Both the position numbers and the translations under genes were made by a program. A DNA stretch of 64,000 bases, taken from assembly GCA_964247055.1 (NCBI GenBank), contig OZ176060.1, positions 682,001 to 746,000 of the forward strand, given 5' to 3'. The notes under the pieces were generated by a model. That model worked only from the letters and a program-made list of their open reading frames with translations. It ran no database searches and was not told the origin of the DNA. This DNA is from Paragordius varius. Its lineage: Eukaryota; Nematomorpha. Positions 27,301-42,848 of this stretch are shown piece after piece (position 1 is the stretch's first letter; each line of letters opens with the position of its first letter).

Positions 27301-30300
27301 TATTATTTTTTAAATTGTTTATTAATATATTTTTTTAAAAAAATTATTATATTAAAAAAATTTTAAAAATAAAAAATTAAAAAATTAAAAAAACGAATAA
27401 TTATACAATTTAATAAAATCAATTAATTTTAATTAAAAATAAAAAAAAACGTAAAAATTAAAAAAAGAAATAAAATAAATCAATAAATAATTTAAAAAAT
27501 ATATAATTTATATAATTTTGATTAAAAAATTAAAAAAAAATAATAAAATAAAAAAAATAAAAAAAATTCAAAATCCAAATCGGCAAATTGATTTTTTCTG
27601 GGAATTTCAATTAAAATATATTTTTTAAAATTAATTATTTTTATGAAATTAATATTTAATAAAAATAAATAAATTAATTTTATAAAATTATATGAAAAAT
27701 TAAAAAATATTTTTTAAAATTAATCAATTTTATGAAATTAATATTTAATAACAATAAATAAATTAATTTTATAAAATTATATAAAAAATCAAAATTATTT
27801 TTAATATACTTATTTTAAACAAATTTTTTTAAATAAAATTTTTTTTATTTAAAATATTTTTTAAATTATATAAATTTAAATAAAAAATAATATAAATAAA
27901 TATAATGTTTTTATATAAATTTTTTTTTTAAATAAATTAATTTTTTAGAGAAAACAAGAATTAATTTTTAAATAAAATATTTTTTTTCAATTTTAATTAA
28001 TTTATTTTGATTTAAAAATATATTCTTTAAATAATTATGAATAAATATTTAAACTTTTTTAATATTTTTTTATTAAATTAATATTTTTTTATATTAGAAA
28101 ATTAAAATGAATTAAATTATTACAAATAAAAAAATATAAATAAAAAATTATATTTTTTTTAATTTTTTTATTTAATTTTTATTTTTTAAAAAAATTATTT
28201 TTTTTAGAGAAAACAAGAATTAATTTTCAGTCAAACTCAAAAACCAGATTTTTCAAGAAAAAACCGAACGGAAAAAAGCGAAAATCAGCTGATCGGATCA
28301 GCTGGTGCTTCTCATCAAATTATTGTAAAATATTTAATTTATTTTATTTAATAATATTATTTTTAATTATAAAAATTATTTTGAAAAAACAAAATTAATT
28401 AAAAAATTTTTAATAATTTTTTGAAATAATTTTTTATTTAAAAATAATTTCTTTTTATTTTATTTAGAAATAAATTTATTTTTATTTAAAAATATTTTTT
28501 TTGGAAAAAAAATATTATTTATATTATTTTTTTATTAATAATATTGTTTGATTATTGTAAAATATTATTCATTTTTTAAAAAAAAATTAAATTAAATAAA
28601 TAAATTTTTTTTTAAGTTAAATAAAATAAACAATAATAATATTTTTTCTAAAACACTTCTTATTAAATTAATAAATGGTTTTTTTTATTAAATTTTTTAT
28701 TTAAAAAAATATGATTAATTTTAATTTTTCAAAAAAAATTTTTTTTTGGAAATAAATATTTAATTTTATTTTATTTAATAATAATATTATTAATTATAAA
28801 AATTATTTTGAAAAAATTTATCATATTTAACATAAAAAATTTATTAATTTTTTAATTTTTTAGAAAAAAAATTCGAAATATTTTTGATTAATTTTTTTAT
28901 TTTATTAAATAATTTGATGTTTATTTAAAAAAATAAAAAATATTTTTGATTAATTTTTTTATTTTTTTATAAAATTTTTTATTAAATTAAATTATCATAC
29001 CAATAACCTTGTTTTTTATTAAAATATTGGAAATATTATTTTTATTTAATTATTTTATTATTTAATTTAATAATTTTATTTTTATTTAATAAATAAATTT
29101 AAAAAAATAATTTTTATAAAAATATATTTTTTTTATAAATATTTACATAGTAAAATTTTTTTTTAAAAAATATATAAAATAATTTTAATAAATATTTTTT
29201 TATATTTATTTTAATTTAATAAAAAAAATTTATAAAAATATTATATTTTTAATATATAATGAGTTTAAAATATAATATTTAAATAAAAATTATTTTTTAA
29301 ATTTTTTGAATTCATTCATATAATTTTTAAATTAATATTTTTATTTATTAAAAAATATTTTATTTTGTTTTTATATTTATTGAATATTTTAAAATAATTA
29401 TATTTAAAAAATTAATTACAACCAAAATAAAATTATAATTAGTATCGATTTTAAAAAATAACAAAAATATTTTTATTATTTGAAAAAAATATTATTTTTT
29501 TAAATTTAAAATATTTAAATATTAATATTTATGTTTATTAATAAATATTTTTATTAAAATATAATATTTTAGATTTTCCTATCTTGATATTTATATTAAT
29601 TTAAAAATATTATTTTTATTTTAAATATATTATTATTTTTTTTATATTTTTAATTATTTTTAATTTCAAAGTCTCAAATCAAAAAGCAGAATTCTTCCCA
29701 CGTGACAGGAATTGGAAAAATTGATAAAAAGGGTTTTATTTTTTTATTTACTAAAATAAATAATGTTTATATTATATATTTTTTAAAAAATTTTAGAAAA
29801 ATTTAATATTATAATACTTTAATAAAATTTTAATTTTCTTTACTAAAATATTCTTAAATATTATTTTCAATTAAAATAAAAAAACATTTAATTTATTCAA
29901 TATTTATATTTATTTTAATATAAAATATATTTTTTATTTTCAATTTAAATATTTTTGTTTTAATATTAAAATTTTTAAAAAAAACATATAAATATTATTT
30001 TATTTTAATAATTTATTTTTGGAAATATTTTTTTATTTAAATAATTTAGTTATTTTTATCAAAAAATAATATTTATATTAATTAATAAAAATATCATATT
30101 TTTTATAAAAATAATTTTTTCATTTAAAAAAATTTTTTTATTAATATTTAATATATTTTTTAAAACATTTTATATTTTAAAAAAAAAATTTATTAATTAT
30201 TTAATATTTAATTATTTTATTAAATATTTAATTAAAATAAATATTTTTTTAAATAAATTTTTTAGATCAATCTCCAGGATATTTCGGAAATGATGGATTC

Positions 30301-33300
30301 TTATTTCATTCTGCAGTAGAAATTAATTTTTTTATTTTTTTTAATTTTTTATAAAAAAAAAAATGTAATATTTAATTTTTTATAATTTATAAATTTTATT
30401 TATATTTTTTGAAATATATTATAAAAAATTTTAAAAAAAATTACAAAAAAATTTATTTATTTTTTTATTAACTTTTTTTAATTATTATAAAAAATATTAA
30501 AATAAATTAAAAAAATAGTTATTTATAATTTTTTTAATTCTTTTAAAATATATATAAAAAATATTAATATAAATTAAAAAAAATATAATTATATTTTTAT
30601 TATTTTTTTATAATTCTTTCTTTTATTATTTTTGTAAAAATATAATTTTAATATTTAAAAAAATATATTTTATTTTTATAAAAAAAATATGAAAAATTTT
30701 TTATGACAAAATACAAAAAATTTTGAAAATAATATTATTACAAATTTTTTTTTAAAAAAATATAATATTAGTTTTTTATTTTTTTTATTTTTTTTAAAAA
30801 AAAATATTTTTTAATTATTTAAAATTTTCACACTATGAACAACAACAGCTGATTTATTAAAAAAAATTTAAAATATATTATAAATTTTTTATAAAATATA
30901 CAATTTTATATTTTATTAAAAAAAATATCTTTTTTTATAAAAATTTTTTAAAATATTTTTTAATTATATTTATAAAAATAATAAATTTTTATTATATTTT
31001 TTAATTTTTTTAAATCTTTTTTTATTTTTAAAAGAAAGTTTTTTTTTAATTTTTATTTTTGAAATTATTTTTTTTTAGAAAAATATTTTATTTTTATAGT
31101 TTTCCCATTATGAAACGACAACAGCTGATATTTATGGATCAGGTGATTCAAATCTTTACCGAATCGATAAAAGTGCTCATCAGCAGATTTCTAATTTAGA
31201 AAAATCTCAAAAAAAGTTATTTTTTAATTTTTAAAAAAAAAATATTTTTTAATTTTAAAAATATTTTAAATAAAAAAAATAATTAATATAATTTATTTTT
31301 ATATTGTTAATAAATTTATTAATAAAAAAATAATTTAATATTTAATATATTTTTATATAAAAATAAAAAAATAAAAAAATAAAAAAAAAGTGCTCATCAA
31401 CAGATTTCTAATCTAGAAAAATCTCAGAAAAAGTATTCATATTTAAATATTAAATATTTTTTAATTTTTTTTTTAAAAAATATAAAATATATTTTTTTAT
31501 TTAAAAATATTTTTGAATTTTGAAAAAATTTTAAATAAAAAAAATAATTAATATAATTTATTTTTATATTATCAAATTTATAGATAAATATTTAATATAT
31601 TTTTATTTTTTGTTTTTTTATGTTATTTTTAGAAATTTTACTAATATTAATTTTATTCATATAAACATTTAATATATTTATAAAGTAATTTTAAAATAAA
31701 AATAAATAAGAATATATAGTTAAAAAAATAAAAAAAAAGTTATTAAAAAAATAAAAAATCTAAAAATTAAAAAATAAGAAAAATTTTTATTTTTATTAAT
31801 TTATTTTAAAATTAATCAATTTAAAAAACAGCTGATTTTATAATAAAAAAAATTTTATTTTTAGCATTTCAGTAAAAAAAATTCAGGGGAAATAAAAAAA
31901 TCAAAAATTAAAAAATAAAAAAAAATCAAAAAAACAAAAATCAAAAAAAATTTTAGAAAATAAAAGAAAAATAAAAAAAAATTCTATAAAAATAAAAAAA
32001 ATAAAAAAAAAAATAAAATCAGCTGATTTTTTATTTAATTTTTAGCATTTCAGTTAAAATAATTCCTGGGATTTAATTATTTTATTTAATTTAAAAAAAA
32101 AATAAAAAAATAAATTAACAAAATAAAAAAATTAAAATTAATTTTACCGAATTGCTAAAAGTTTACATCAGCTGATTTTCTATTTTTTACTATCTCAGTA
32201 AAAATAACTAATTTTTTATTATATTTTAAAAAAAATAAATTAAGAAAAATTTATAAAAAAATTATATAAATTTAAAAATAAAATAAATAAATTTTTTTAT
32301 TTTTTGTTATTTAATTTTTTTATAAACAGCTAATTTTTCAATAAAATTTATTTATTTTTAGCATTTCAGTAAAAATAATTCCTGAAATTTCCTTATTATT
32401 TATTTAAAAAGATTAAATGAAAATAAAAAATAAAAAAAAAAATTTATTTTCAATTATTTTATATATTTTCATAATTTTTTTTAAAAATTTAATAAAAATA
32501 AAAATTAAAAAAAATAAAAATTTAATATCAGCTGATTTTATATTTTAGCATTTCTGTAAAAATATTCCTGGAATTTTTTATTATTTTTTTTTTAAATTTA
32601 AAAAAAATATAAAAAACATATTAAAATTATAAAATCAAATTATAAAAAAATTTAAAATTTAAAAAATAAAAAAATTAAAAAAATTAAATAAAATAAAAAA
32701 ATTAAAAAAATTAAATAAAATAAAAAATTGAAAAAATTTATTTTTCATTATTTTATATATTTTCATAATTTTTTTAAAAAATTTATTTTAAAAATAAAAA
32801 TTTAAAAAAATAAAATTAAATAATTGAATATTTTAAAATCTATAAAACATCAGCTGATTTTTTTAGTTAAGATTTTAATGTTAATTTTAAAAAATCAAAA
32901 ACATAAAAAATTTTATAAAAAATTAAAAAAATATAAAATTAAATAATTAAATAATTTAATAAATTTAAAAAAACAACTGATGTTTTGTATTATATTTTTA
33001 ATGTTAATTTTATAAAATTTAAAAAAAATTTAATAAAAAAAATAAAAATTTAATATCAGCTGATTTTATATTTTTAGCATTTCTGTAAAAATAATTCCTG
33101 GGAAATTAATAAATTAAAAAAATTAAAAAATATTAAAATTATAAAAAAAATATTTTTTTAAAAAATTAAATAATTTAAATAATAAAATCAAATGTATATT
33201 TTAATATTTTTTGTTACTATTTTTATAGTTTTTTTAAAATTTAAAAAAAAATTTATAAAAAAAAATTATAAAAAAATAAAAATTTAATATCAGCTGATTT

Positions 33301-36300
33301 TATATTTTTAACATTCCTGTAAAAATAATTGCTGGAATTTTTTTTTTTTTAAAAAATATTAAAAAATTAAATAAAAATTTTTTTATTTTTTTATTAATAA
33401 ATTTTTTTATAAAAAACAGCTGAGTTTTTATTTAAAAAATTTATTTTTAGCATTTCAGTAAAAATAATTCCTGGGATATTAATATATTAAAAAAATAAAA
33501 AAAATTAAAAAAAATATTTTTTTAAAAAAATTAAATATAATTTTTATAAAAAAAAATTAAAAAAAAAATAAAATTAAATAATTAAATAAATTTAAATCTA
33601 TAAAACATCAGCTGATGTTTTTTATTATATTTTTAATGTTAATTTTTTAATTTTTTTTAAAAAATATATTAAAAAATTAAATAAAAAAAAATATTTTTTA
33701 AAAATTTATTTAATAAATTTCAAAAAAACAGCTGATTTATAATTAAAATTTAATATCACCTGATTTTTTATTTAAAAAATATTTTAATAGCATTTCCGTA
33801 AAAATAATTCCTGGAATTTTCGTAAATCATTCTCAAGACGTTTATGGCATTGATGGAAGGAGAAGGCTGGATCAGCTGTTCCCATCAGCTGATTCGGAAA
33901 AAGTCCTATCATATGTGAACCGAACATCAAAAAGTATGCGAAACAGCTGATATTTTAAAAATTGGATATTTTTTATTAAAGCAATTAATATTTTTATTTG
34001 ATTTATATTTTTACTTTGGTTAATATTTATATATTTAATTATTTTTATAGAATAAATATATTTTGTAAAAAATTTATATTTTTTGCATGTTAACCGAACA
34101 TTAAAAAGTAGGCGTGATTATATTTTAAAATATATAAATATTTTTTTAAATATCAAAATAATACATTTCAAAGCAATTATAAATATTTATATTTAGTTTA
34201 TGTATCTAAATTTTGGTAAATATTTAAATATATTTAATTTTATTTTTTATAGAAAAAATATTTTTTTAAAAAAATTTATATTTTTTAAATGTTACCCGAA
34301 CATCCAAAAGTATGCAAAACAGCTGATACATTAAAATTTTTAATAATAATTTTTGGTTTTAAAATAATTTGAAGCAATATATTTATATTAAATTTAATTA
34401 TTTTATTTTTAAATTTTATTTAAAAATCATAATTTTTTATTTTTACATGTTAACCGAATACAACAGCTGATATATGGAAAATATATTAAAATTTTTTTAA
34501 AAATTATAACTGTTATTTAAAGGATTTATATATATTTATATTAAGTTTATGTTTCTAAATTTTGGTTAATATTAATATATTTTATTTTAATTTTTCGATA
34601 AAAATAATTTTTAGTCCGTAAAATATATATTCTTAATCACATGGTAACCGAACTTAAATGGGTTTAAAAAAACAGTTGTTTTTTCCAATGATTTTTCGAA
34701 TAAATATATTTTATAAAATTTTAATTATACAATTAATTTTTTTATAATTTTATTATTTTTAATTTTTAAATTTATTAATTTTGAAAAAAAATATTATAAA
34801 GATTATTAAATTATAATTATTATTTATTTTTTATATATTAAAGATATTTAATTTAAAAAAATTGTTTTTATTAATAAGAATAAACATTATTTTAAATAAT
34901 ATTTAAATATTATTATATAAAAAATTTATTTTTAAATTTTATATTAATTATAATATTTTAACCTGATTTTTTATAAAAATAAAGAAAATATATATCTAAT
35001 AAATTTTTAATTAATTTGTATATTCAAATATTATAATTTTTATTTAAAAAATTATATTTTAAAATTATTTATTATTTAATAAATATTTATTTTATTTATT
35101 TTTTAAATATTATTAAAAACAGCTGGTAATAATTCTCAGCTGATTGGGGATTATGATATAATCGATAAATTTAATGAAGTCGAAACAGCTGTTCCCATCT
35201 TTATTGACCGGACTGAGAAAGGTTAAAATAAAAAAAATGATTTTTTTATTTTTTATATTTTTAATAAATTTTTTTTTTTTAATTTTTTAATAATTTTATA
35301 AACATATAAAAAAATATTATATTTTTTGAAAAAATATTATTTTATTTAAATTTTTATAGTATTATTCATATTTTTAATAATATTTTGAATTTTATTTACA
35401 TTTTTATATTAAAATTTATCAGTTTTATGAATTTTATTTTTTTATTCTATTAATTATTTTATATAAATTTATTAATAATAATTTTATTTATATTTAGAAT
35501 TTTTTTATATTTTTTATGCAAATTAAATTATTTATATAATTTTTTATATAATATTTTTAAAAAAATATTTAAAATTATTTTATTAATTTTATTTATTAAA
35601 AAAATTATTTTTTTTGTTATTTTTATCATTATATATTTTATTTATATTTAATTATAAAAAATCTTAATTTTATCTATATTAAATATTTATTTTTATTATA
35701 ATGTTTATTTTATTAATAGAATAAATATTATTTTCAATAAAATAATTTTTTAAAAAAAAATTTTAATATATTATTAAATTTTTAATTATTATTATTTAAT
35801 ATTTTGAATTAATTTAGTTAATATTTTTAAAACAGCTGATAATCAGGTGATCGGCGAAAATAACAAGGTTGACTTAACTGGAAAAGGTCATTAATTTAAA
35901 AACTAAATTAATATATTTTATTAAAAAAAATATAAATATAAAAATATTAATATATTTTAAATTTATATGATTTAAAATTTAATATTAATATATAAAAATA
36001 TCACTAAAAACTTTGAAATTTCAAAAATTATAAAAATTATAGATTTATTTTAATATATTATTATTTTTTTTTCATTAATATTTTTTAAACTATTTTATAT
36101 TTTAGAGCAAAATTTAAATAATAAATGTTCAGTATTTATTATACATATAGAAAAAAAATTAATATATACTAAAAGTTTTTTGATTATTTATTAAAATTTT
36201 TTTTAATAAAATTCAAATAAAATTAATTATATTTAAATAATAATATATTATTTATTAAATACAAATCTTTTATTAAATATTTAATTTATTTTAAATTCTT

Positions 36301-39300
36301 AAAAATATATGTTTATTAATTAAATTAATATTTTTATTTTTAAAATTAATTATTTTATATTTTTTAAAATTATTATTATCATATAATAAAAAACTAAAAT
36401 ATATTAAAAAATTTTATTATAAAAAATTAATTAATTATATTTATTTAAAATATTATAAAAAAATATAATTATTAAATAATTTTAAATTTTTTATAAAAAT
36501 AATATTTTTTAAATCAGCTGAGCAAAATTTGATTAGTGGAGGGAAACATATGGAAATACAAACGGAAAAAAGTTTTTAATTTTTTTTAAATTTAATATTT
36601 TTAATATTTTTTAATATATTTTTTTTAATTTTTTTATTTATTTATTTTTTTATTTTTATTTTTTATAAATTTTTTAATATTTTTTTTTATATTTTTTATT
36701 AATATTTTTTTCATTTATTTTTTTTACATTTTAATTTTTTTTAATATTTTTTTGATTTTTGAATTTTTAATTTATTATTTTTAATTTCTTTATATATATT
36801 TTTATTTAATTATTATTTTATATTTTATTTTCTTATTTTTTTGATTAATTTATTTAATTTAAATTTTTTTATTTTATTTTATATTTTATTTTTTTTTTAT
36901 TTTTTTAATTTATTTTATTTTTAATTTTTTTTATTTTTTAATATTTTTTTTTATATTTTTTTTTATTTCTTTATATTTATTTTATTTTAATTTTAAAATG
37001 TTTATATTTTTTTTAATTTTATTTTTTTAATATTTTTTTATTTTTTAATTTTTTATTTTTTTATTTTTATTTTTTTTATTTATTTATTATTTTATTTTTA
37101 TTTTTTATAAATTTTTTAATATTTTTTTTTATATTTTTTATTAATATTTTTTTCATTTATTTTTTTTACATTTTTTTTAATATTTTTTTGATTTTTGATT
37201 TTTTAATTTATTATTTTTAATTTCTTTATATATATTTTTATTTAATTATTATTTTATATTTTATTTTCTTATTTTTTTGATTAATTTATTTAATTTAAAT
37301 TTTTTTATTTTATTTTATATTTTTTTTTTTTTTATTTTTTTAATTTATTTTATTTTTAATTTTTTTTATTTTTTAATATTTTTTTTTATATTTTTTTTTA
37401 TTTCTTTATATTTATTTTATTTTAATTTTAAAATGTTTATATTTTTTTTAATTTTATTTTTTTAATATTTTTTTATTTTCATTTTTTTAATTATTTTTTT
37501 TATTTTTATATTTTTTTATTTATTATTTTTATTTTTTTTATCTTTTAATTTAATTGAATTTTTTATTTTTTTATTTGATGTTTATGTATTTTTTAATTTT
37601 TTTTAATATTTTTAATATTTTTATTTTAAATTTTTTTTGTTTTATTTTTAATTTGTTTTTAATATTTAATTTTAACTTTTAATTATTAATTTTATTAGGT
37701 TTTTATATTTGAATATTTTAAATTTTTTAATAATTTAATTATTTATTTTTTTTTTAAATTCATTTTCTATTCAGTTTAAATAATATTTTTTTTTTATTTT
37801 TTTAATTTATTTTGAAATATTTTATTTAATTAATTTTAATTTTATTATTTATTTTTATTTTAATTTTTTTATTATCACAATTTACTTAAATAATATTAAA
37901 TAATTATTCTATATAAAATAATTAATAATTGATTTTCTTTATTTATAATTATTTTTAATTATATATATTTTTTTATATTTATTTTAATGAATTTTAATTT
38001 ATGAATGTTTGAATTTTTCTAATATATTTATTTTTATTTTTTAATAAATTTTTTATTTTTTTTTAATTAATATAATCAAAAAAATTTTTTTTTTAATTTT
38101 CAAACATATGACAAAAATTAATTTTTTTAATTGTTTTTTAATTTTTATTATTTTTATATTTTTTTATTTATTTTTTTTATTTCCATTATTTTATATTTAT
38201 CTTTAATAAAATTTTTATTTTAATTTTTCTAATTATTATTTATTTTAAATTTTTTAATTTTTTTAATTTTTTTATTTTTTTTTAATTTTTTTATTTTTAT
38301 TTTATTTTTTATTATTTTTTTATTTTTTATTTTTTTTATTTTTCATTTTTTTAAAATTTAATATTTTTTATTTTATTTTTATATTTTTTTATTTTTTTTT
38401 AATATTTTTGTTTATTCTTTTATTAAATTTTTATTTTTAAAATATAAATAAATTTTATTTTTTTTTAACTTTTTAATATTTTTTTTTATATTATTTTTAT
38501 TTTTTAATTTTTTTTATTTTATATTCTTTAAATATTTTTTTTAATTTTTATTTTTATTTTTTATTTTTAATTTTTATAGTTCAATCAGAAAAAAGCACAA
38601 TTCCATTTAATTTTTGGAAAGAAACAGCTGATATTGGAAAAGATATTAAAACAGATGTTTTAAAAGTATTTTTTATATTTTATTTTAATATTTTTTTTCA
38701 AAATTATTAAATTTATATATTTTATATATATTACATTTATTTAATTTTTATTTTATACTTTAATTATTTTTAGAAAACAGCTGATATTAATATATTAAAA
38801 CAGATGTTTTAAAAGTTAATTTTTTATTTTATTTATTTTTGTTTTAAATTTAATTATTTTAATTATATTATAAATATTTTAATTATATTATAAATATTTC
38901 AATTCCATTTTAATTCAATATTAAAAAATTTTATTTTTTTATTATAATAATTTATTATTTTATTTATTAACAAATTTATATTTTTTAATATATTAATTTA
39001 TTTTAATTATTTTTATTATAATTTATTTTTTTTAATATTATATATTTTATTATTTTTTAAAACATTTATGAAAAAGCAGCTGATGTTAAAAAAACAGCTG
39101 ATATTGAAAAAAAAGTTAATTTTTTATTTTATTATAAAATTATAATTTTATATATTTTTATTTTAATAATTTATTATTTAATTTCTTTTAAAATTATTGA
39201 ATTTATATAATTTGAATAATTAATAATTTTTAAAAAAATTATTTTATTTTAAATTTTTTAAACATACTGATATTAGAAAATTTAAAATTTCAAATTAAAT

Positions 39301-42300
39301 TTTATTTTTAAAAATAATTAATTTTTTTAAATATATTTCTTAAAAAAATATTAATTTTAGATAATTAACTTCTATTTTTTAATATTTTTATAAATTATTT
39401 TTTTAAATCAGCTGATCGAAAGAAATATTACAGACGATTATGAACCGAAAACCCCAGAATTTTCAAAAGGTATTTTATTAAAAAAAATATTTTTTTTATA
39501 AATTAAATAATTTTAAAAAATAATATTAAAAATAATTTATTTAATAATTTACTATTAAAAAAAAATTAAATTATAAAAAAATTTAAAAATTATAAATTTT
39601 TTAAAAAATTATTTTATATTTGAGCAAAATTTAAATAATAAATTATTAATATCCTTAATATATATATATATATATATATATATTAATTTAAAATATTATT
39701 TTTTAACAAATTAATTTATACTTATATAAAAAATTTTAATATTTTATTAAAGAGTTTATAAAATAAAATTAAAAATTAATCAATTATAATTAAATAAAAA
39801 TATTGTTATCTTATTAAATACAAATCTTTTATTAAATATATTTAATTTATTTTGATTTTTTTTAAATAAGTTTTTAATTTAAATAATATTTTTATGTTTA
39901 AAATTAATTATTTAATATTTTTTAAAATTATTATTATCATATATAATGAAAAAAAATATATTAAAATATTTAAAATATGATTAATTTAATTAATTCTATT
40001 TATTTCATAATTATTAATAAATATAATTATTAATAAATATTTTATTTATAATAATTTTAAATAAATTTTTCTTTTTTATAAAACAATCAGCTGAGCAATA
40101 TTTAATCAGTGGAGGGAAACATATGGAAAAACAAACAGAAAAAAGTTTTTTAAATTTTTATTTTTTTTAATATTTTTTTTAAATTTTTTATATTTTTAAT
40201 TTTTTATTTATTTAATATTTTTTCATTTATTTTTAAATTTAATATTTATTTAATATTTTATTTTTTTTTAAATTTAATATTTTTTTTATATTTTTTTATA
40301 TTTATTGTTTTTTTTTATTTTAATTTTTTTAATTATTTTTTTTTATAATTTTTTTATATTTTTTAATTAATTTTTTTATTTTTTTTTTAATTTATATTTT
40401 TTTATATTTTTTTTATATTTTTTTAATTTTAGTTTTTTTTTAATTTTTTTTCATTTTATTTATGTTATTTATATATATTATTATTTTAATTAATTGTTAT
40501 TTTTTTATTTTTAATTATTTAATTTATGTTAATTAAAATTTAATTTTTTTTTAAATTTTTATTTTTTTATTTTTTTATTTTTATCATGTGTTAATTTTTT
40601 TTATATTTTTATCTATATAATATTAATTTTTTTAGTTTATATTTATATGTTTTATTTTTTTAATTAATTTATTTTTATATTTTTTTATTTTTTTATATTT
40701 TATTGTTTTTTATTTTTATCTATATAATTTTGATTTTTTTATATTTTTATATTTATTTTTTTTAATTAATTTATTTATCTTTTATTTTATTTATATAATT
40801 TTATAATAGAAAATCTTTTACATTTATTATATCAATATATTGCATTTTATTTTTTAATCTTAATTTTTTTATCATTATTAATTATTATTTTTTTTTAATA
40901 TTTTAATATTTATTTTATTTTTTTATAATATATATTTTATTTTTGATTTTTTCTTTACTTTTTATTTTTAAAATATTTTGTTCTTTTATTATATTCATTA
41001 ATTTTTTAATATTTTTTTTTAAATTTTTTATAATTTTTTGATTTTTTTTATATTTTTATTTTTATTTTTTTATTTTAATTTTTAATACATTTTTTTTATT
41101 TTTATTTTTTTTAATTGAATTTATTTTTTATTTTTTTTTATTTTTATATTTTTTATTTTTTTTAATTGATTTATTTATTTTTTATTTTTTTTTATTTTTT
41201 TTTAAATTTTTTATATTTTTTTGATTTTTTTTATATTTTTATTTTTTTAATTTTTTTTTAATTTAATTTTTTTTTATTATAATAATTAGTTCAACCAGAA
41301 AAAAGCACAACTCCATTTAATTTTTGGAAAGAAACAGCTGATATTGGAAAAGACATTAAAACAGATGTTTTAAAAGTTATTTTTATATTTTAAATTTTTT
41401 AAATTTTAATATTTTATATATTAGTATATTATTATAATTTATTATAAAATTATTAAATTTATATATTTTTTTTCTAAGCAAATTTTTAATAATTATTTTT
41501 ACTATTCGTAAAAACAGCTGATATTGGAAAAGACATTAAAACAGATGTTAGTATTTTTTTATTTTATTTCAAAATTCAAATTAATAAATTTTATATTTTA
41601 AAATCATTAAAATTAATTATATTAATTGCATTATTTTTATTTTAATTTTTATTTTAATTTTTAAAAAAATTAATAATATAAAAAATGATAATAATTTTCA
41701 AGGAACAGCTGATATTAAATTAATAAATTGGATAAATTTATATTTTAATATTTTAAAATTATTAAATTTATTAATATTTAATAAAAATAATTTTATTTTT
41801 TTCTTAATTTAAATTTTTTAATATTGATAATTTTATTAAATTTTTTAAAACATTTTTTTAAAAAATCAGCCGATATTAAAAATATAGATGTTTTGAAAGT
41901 TTATTTTTTTAGGTTATTTTAAAATTATTAAATTTATATATATTATAAATATTTATTAATTTATTATTTAATTTTTTTATAAAAATAAATTATTTTATAT
42001 AATTGAATATTATATATTTTTAAATATAATTTATCAATTAAAATTTTTAATTATTATTTTAATTAGTATTTCTCTTGATTTTTTAATATTTTAATTTTTA
42101 TATTAAATTTATTTTTTTAATTAAATTATTAAATTTATTATTTTAATGTAATTCTTTAATTTATAAAATTTTATTTTATATATTTTTATTTTTTAATAAT
42201 CAGCTGATCGAGAAAAATACTACAGACGATTATAAACCGAAAACCCCAGAATTTGGAAAAGGTAATAAAATAAAATATTAAAAAATTTTTTTTTAATTTT

Positions 42301-42804
42301 TTAATTTAATAATTTTTAATTTTTTTATATAAAATATTTTTTTAATTTTTTAATTTAAATTTATAAATATATTTTTTTTAAAATAATTTAATTTTTTTTA
42401 AATTAAATAATTAATTATAGAATATTTATATTTTTTTATCAAATTTTATAATTATTAAAATTAATATTTTTTTAAATTATAATATTTTTTATTCTTTAAA
42501 AAAACATTATTTTAATTTGATAATTAAAAAAATTATAACATTTTTATATTTTAAAAAATTTAAAAAATTTATAACATTTTTATTTTTAAAAAAAATTAAC
42601 AAATAAATACATAATATTTTTAAATATGATTTATTAAATAATTTTAAAAATTAAAATTGTTATTTTTATTTAATTTTGATAAATTATTTTTTTTAAAAAA
42701 AATTATATTTTTAAAATAAAATTTATTTATTATATATATATATATATATATATAATTTAATAATATTATTAAAAATTTAATATTTTAAAAAATTATAATT
42801 TTAT

Positions 42805-42848
<44 letters not shown>

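Noticed and set aside
26880..27610. Additional true exons among the exon-4 copies
   Set aside because: The copies lack acceptors before the matched part, drift out of frame, and would disturb the phase-0 join between exons 4 and 5.
37277..37465. Plus-strand open frame of 62 codons, Phe/Ile/Leu-rich
   Set aside because: It is T-rich intron 12 sequence inside a 435-bp tandem duplication. Long T runs give Phe-rich frames by chance.
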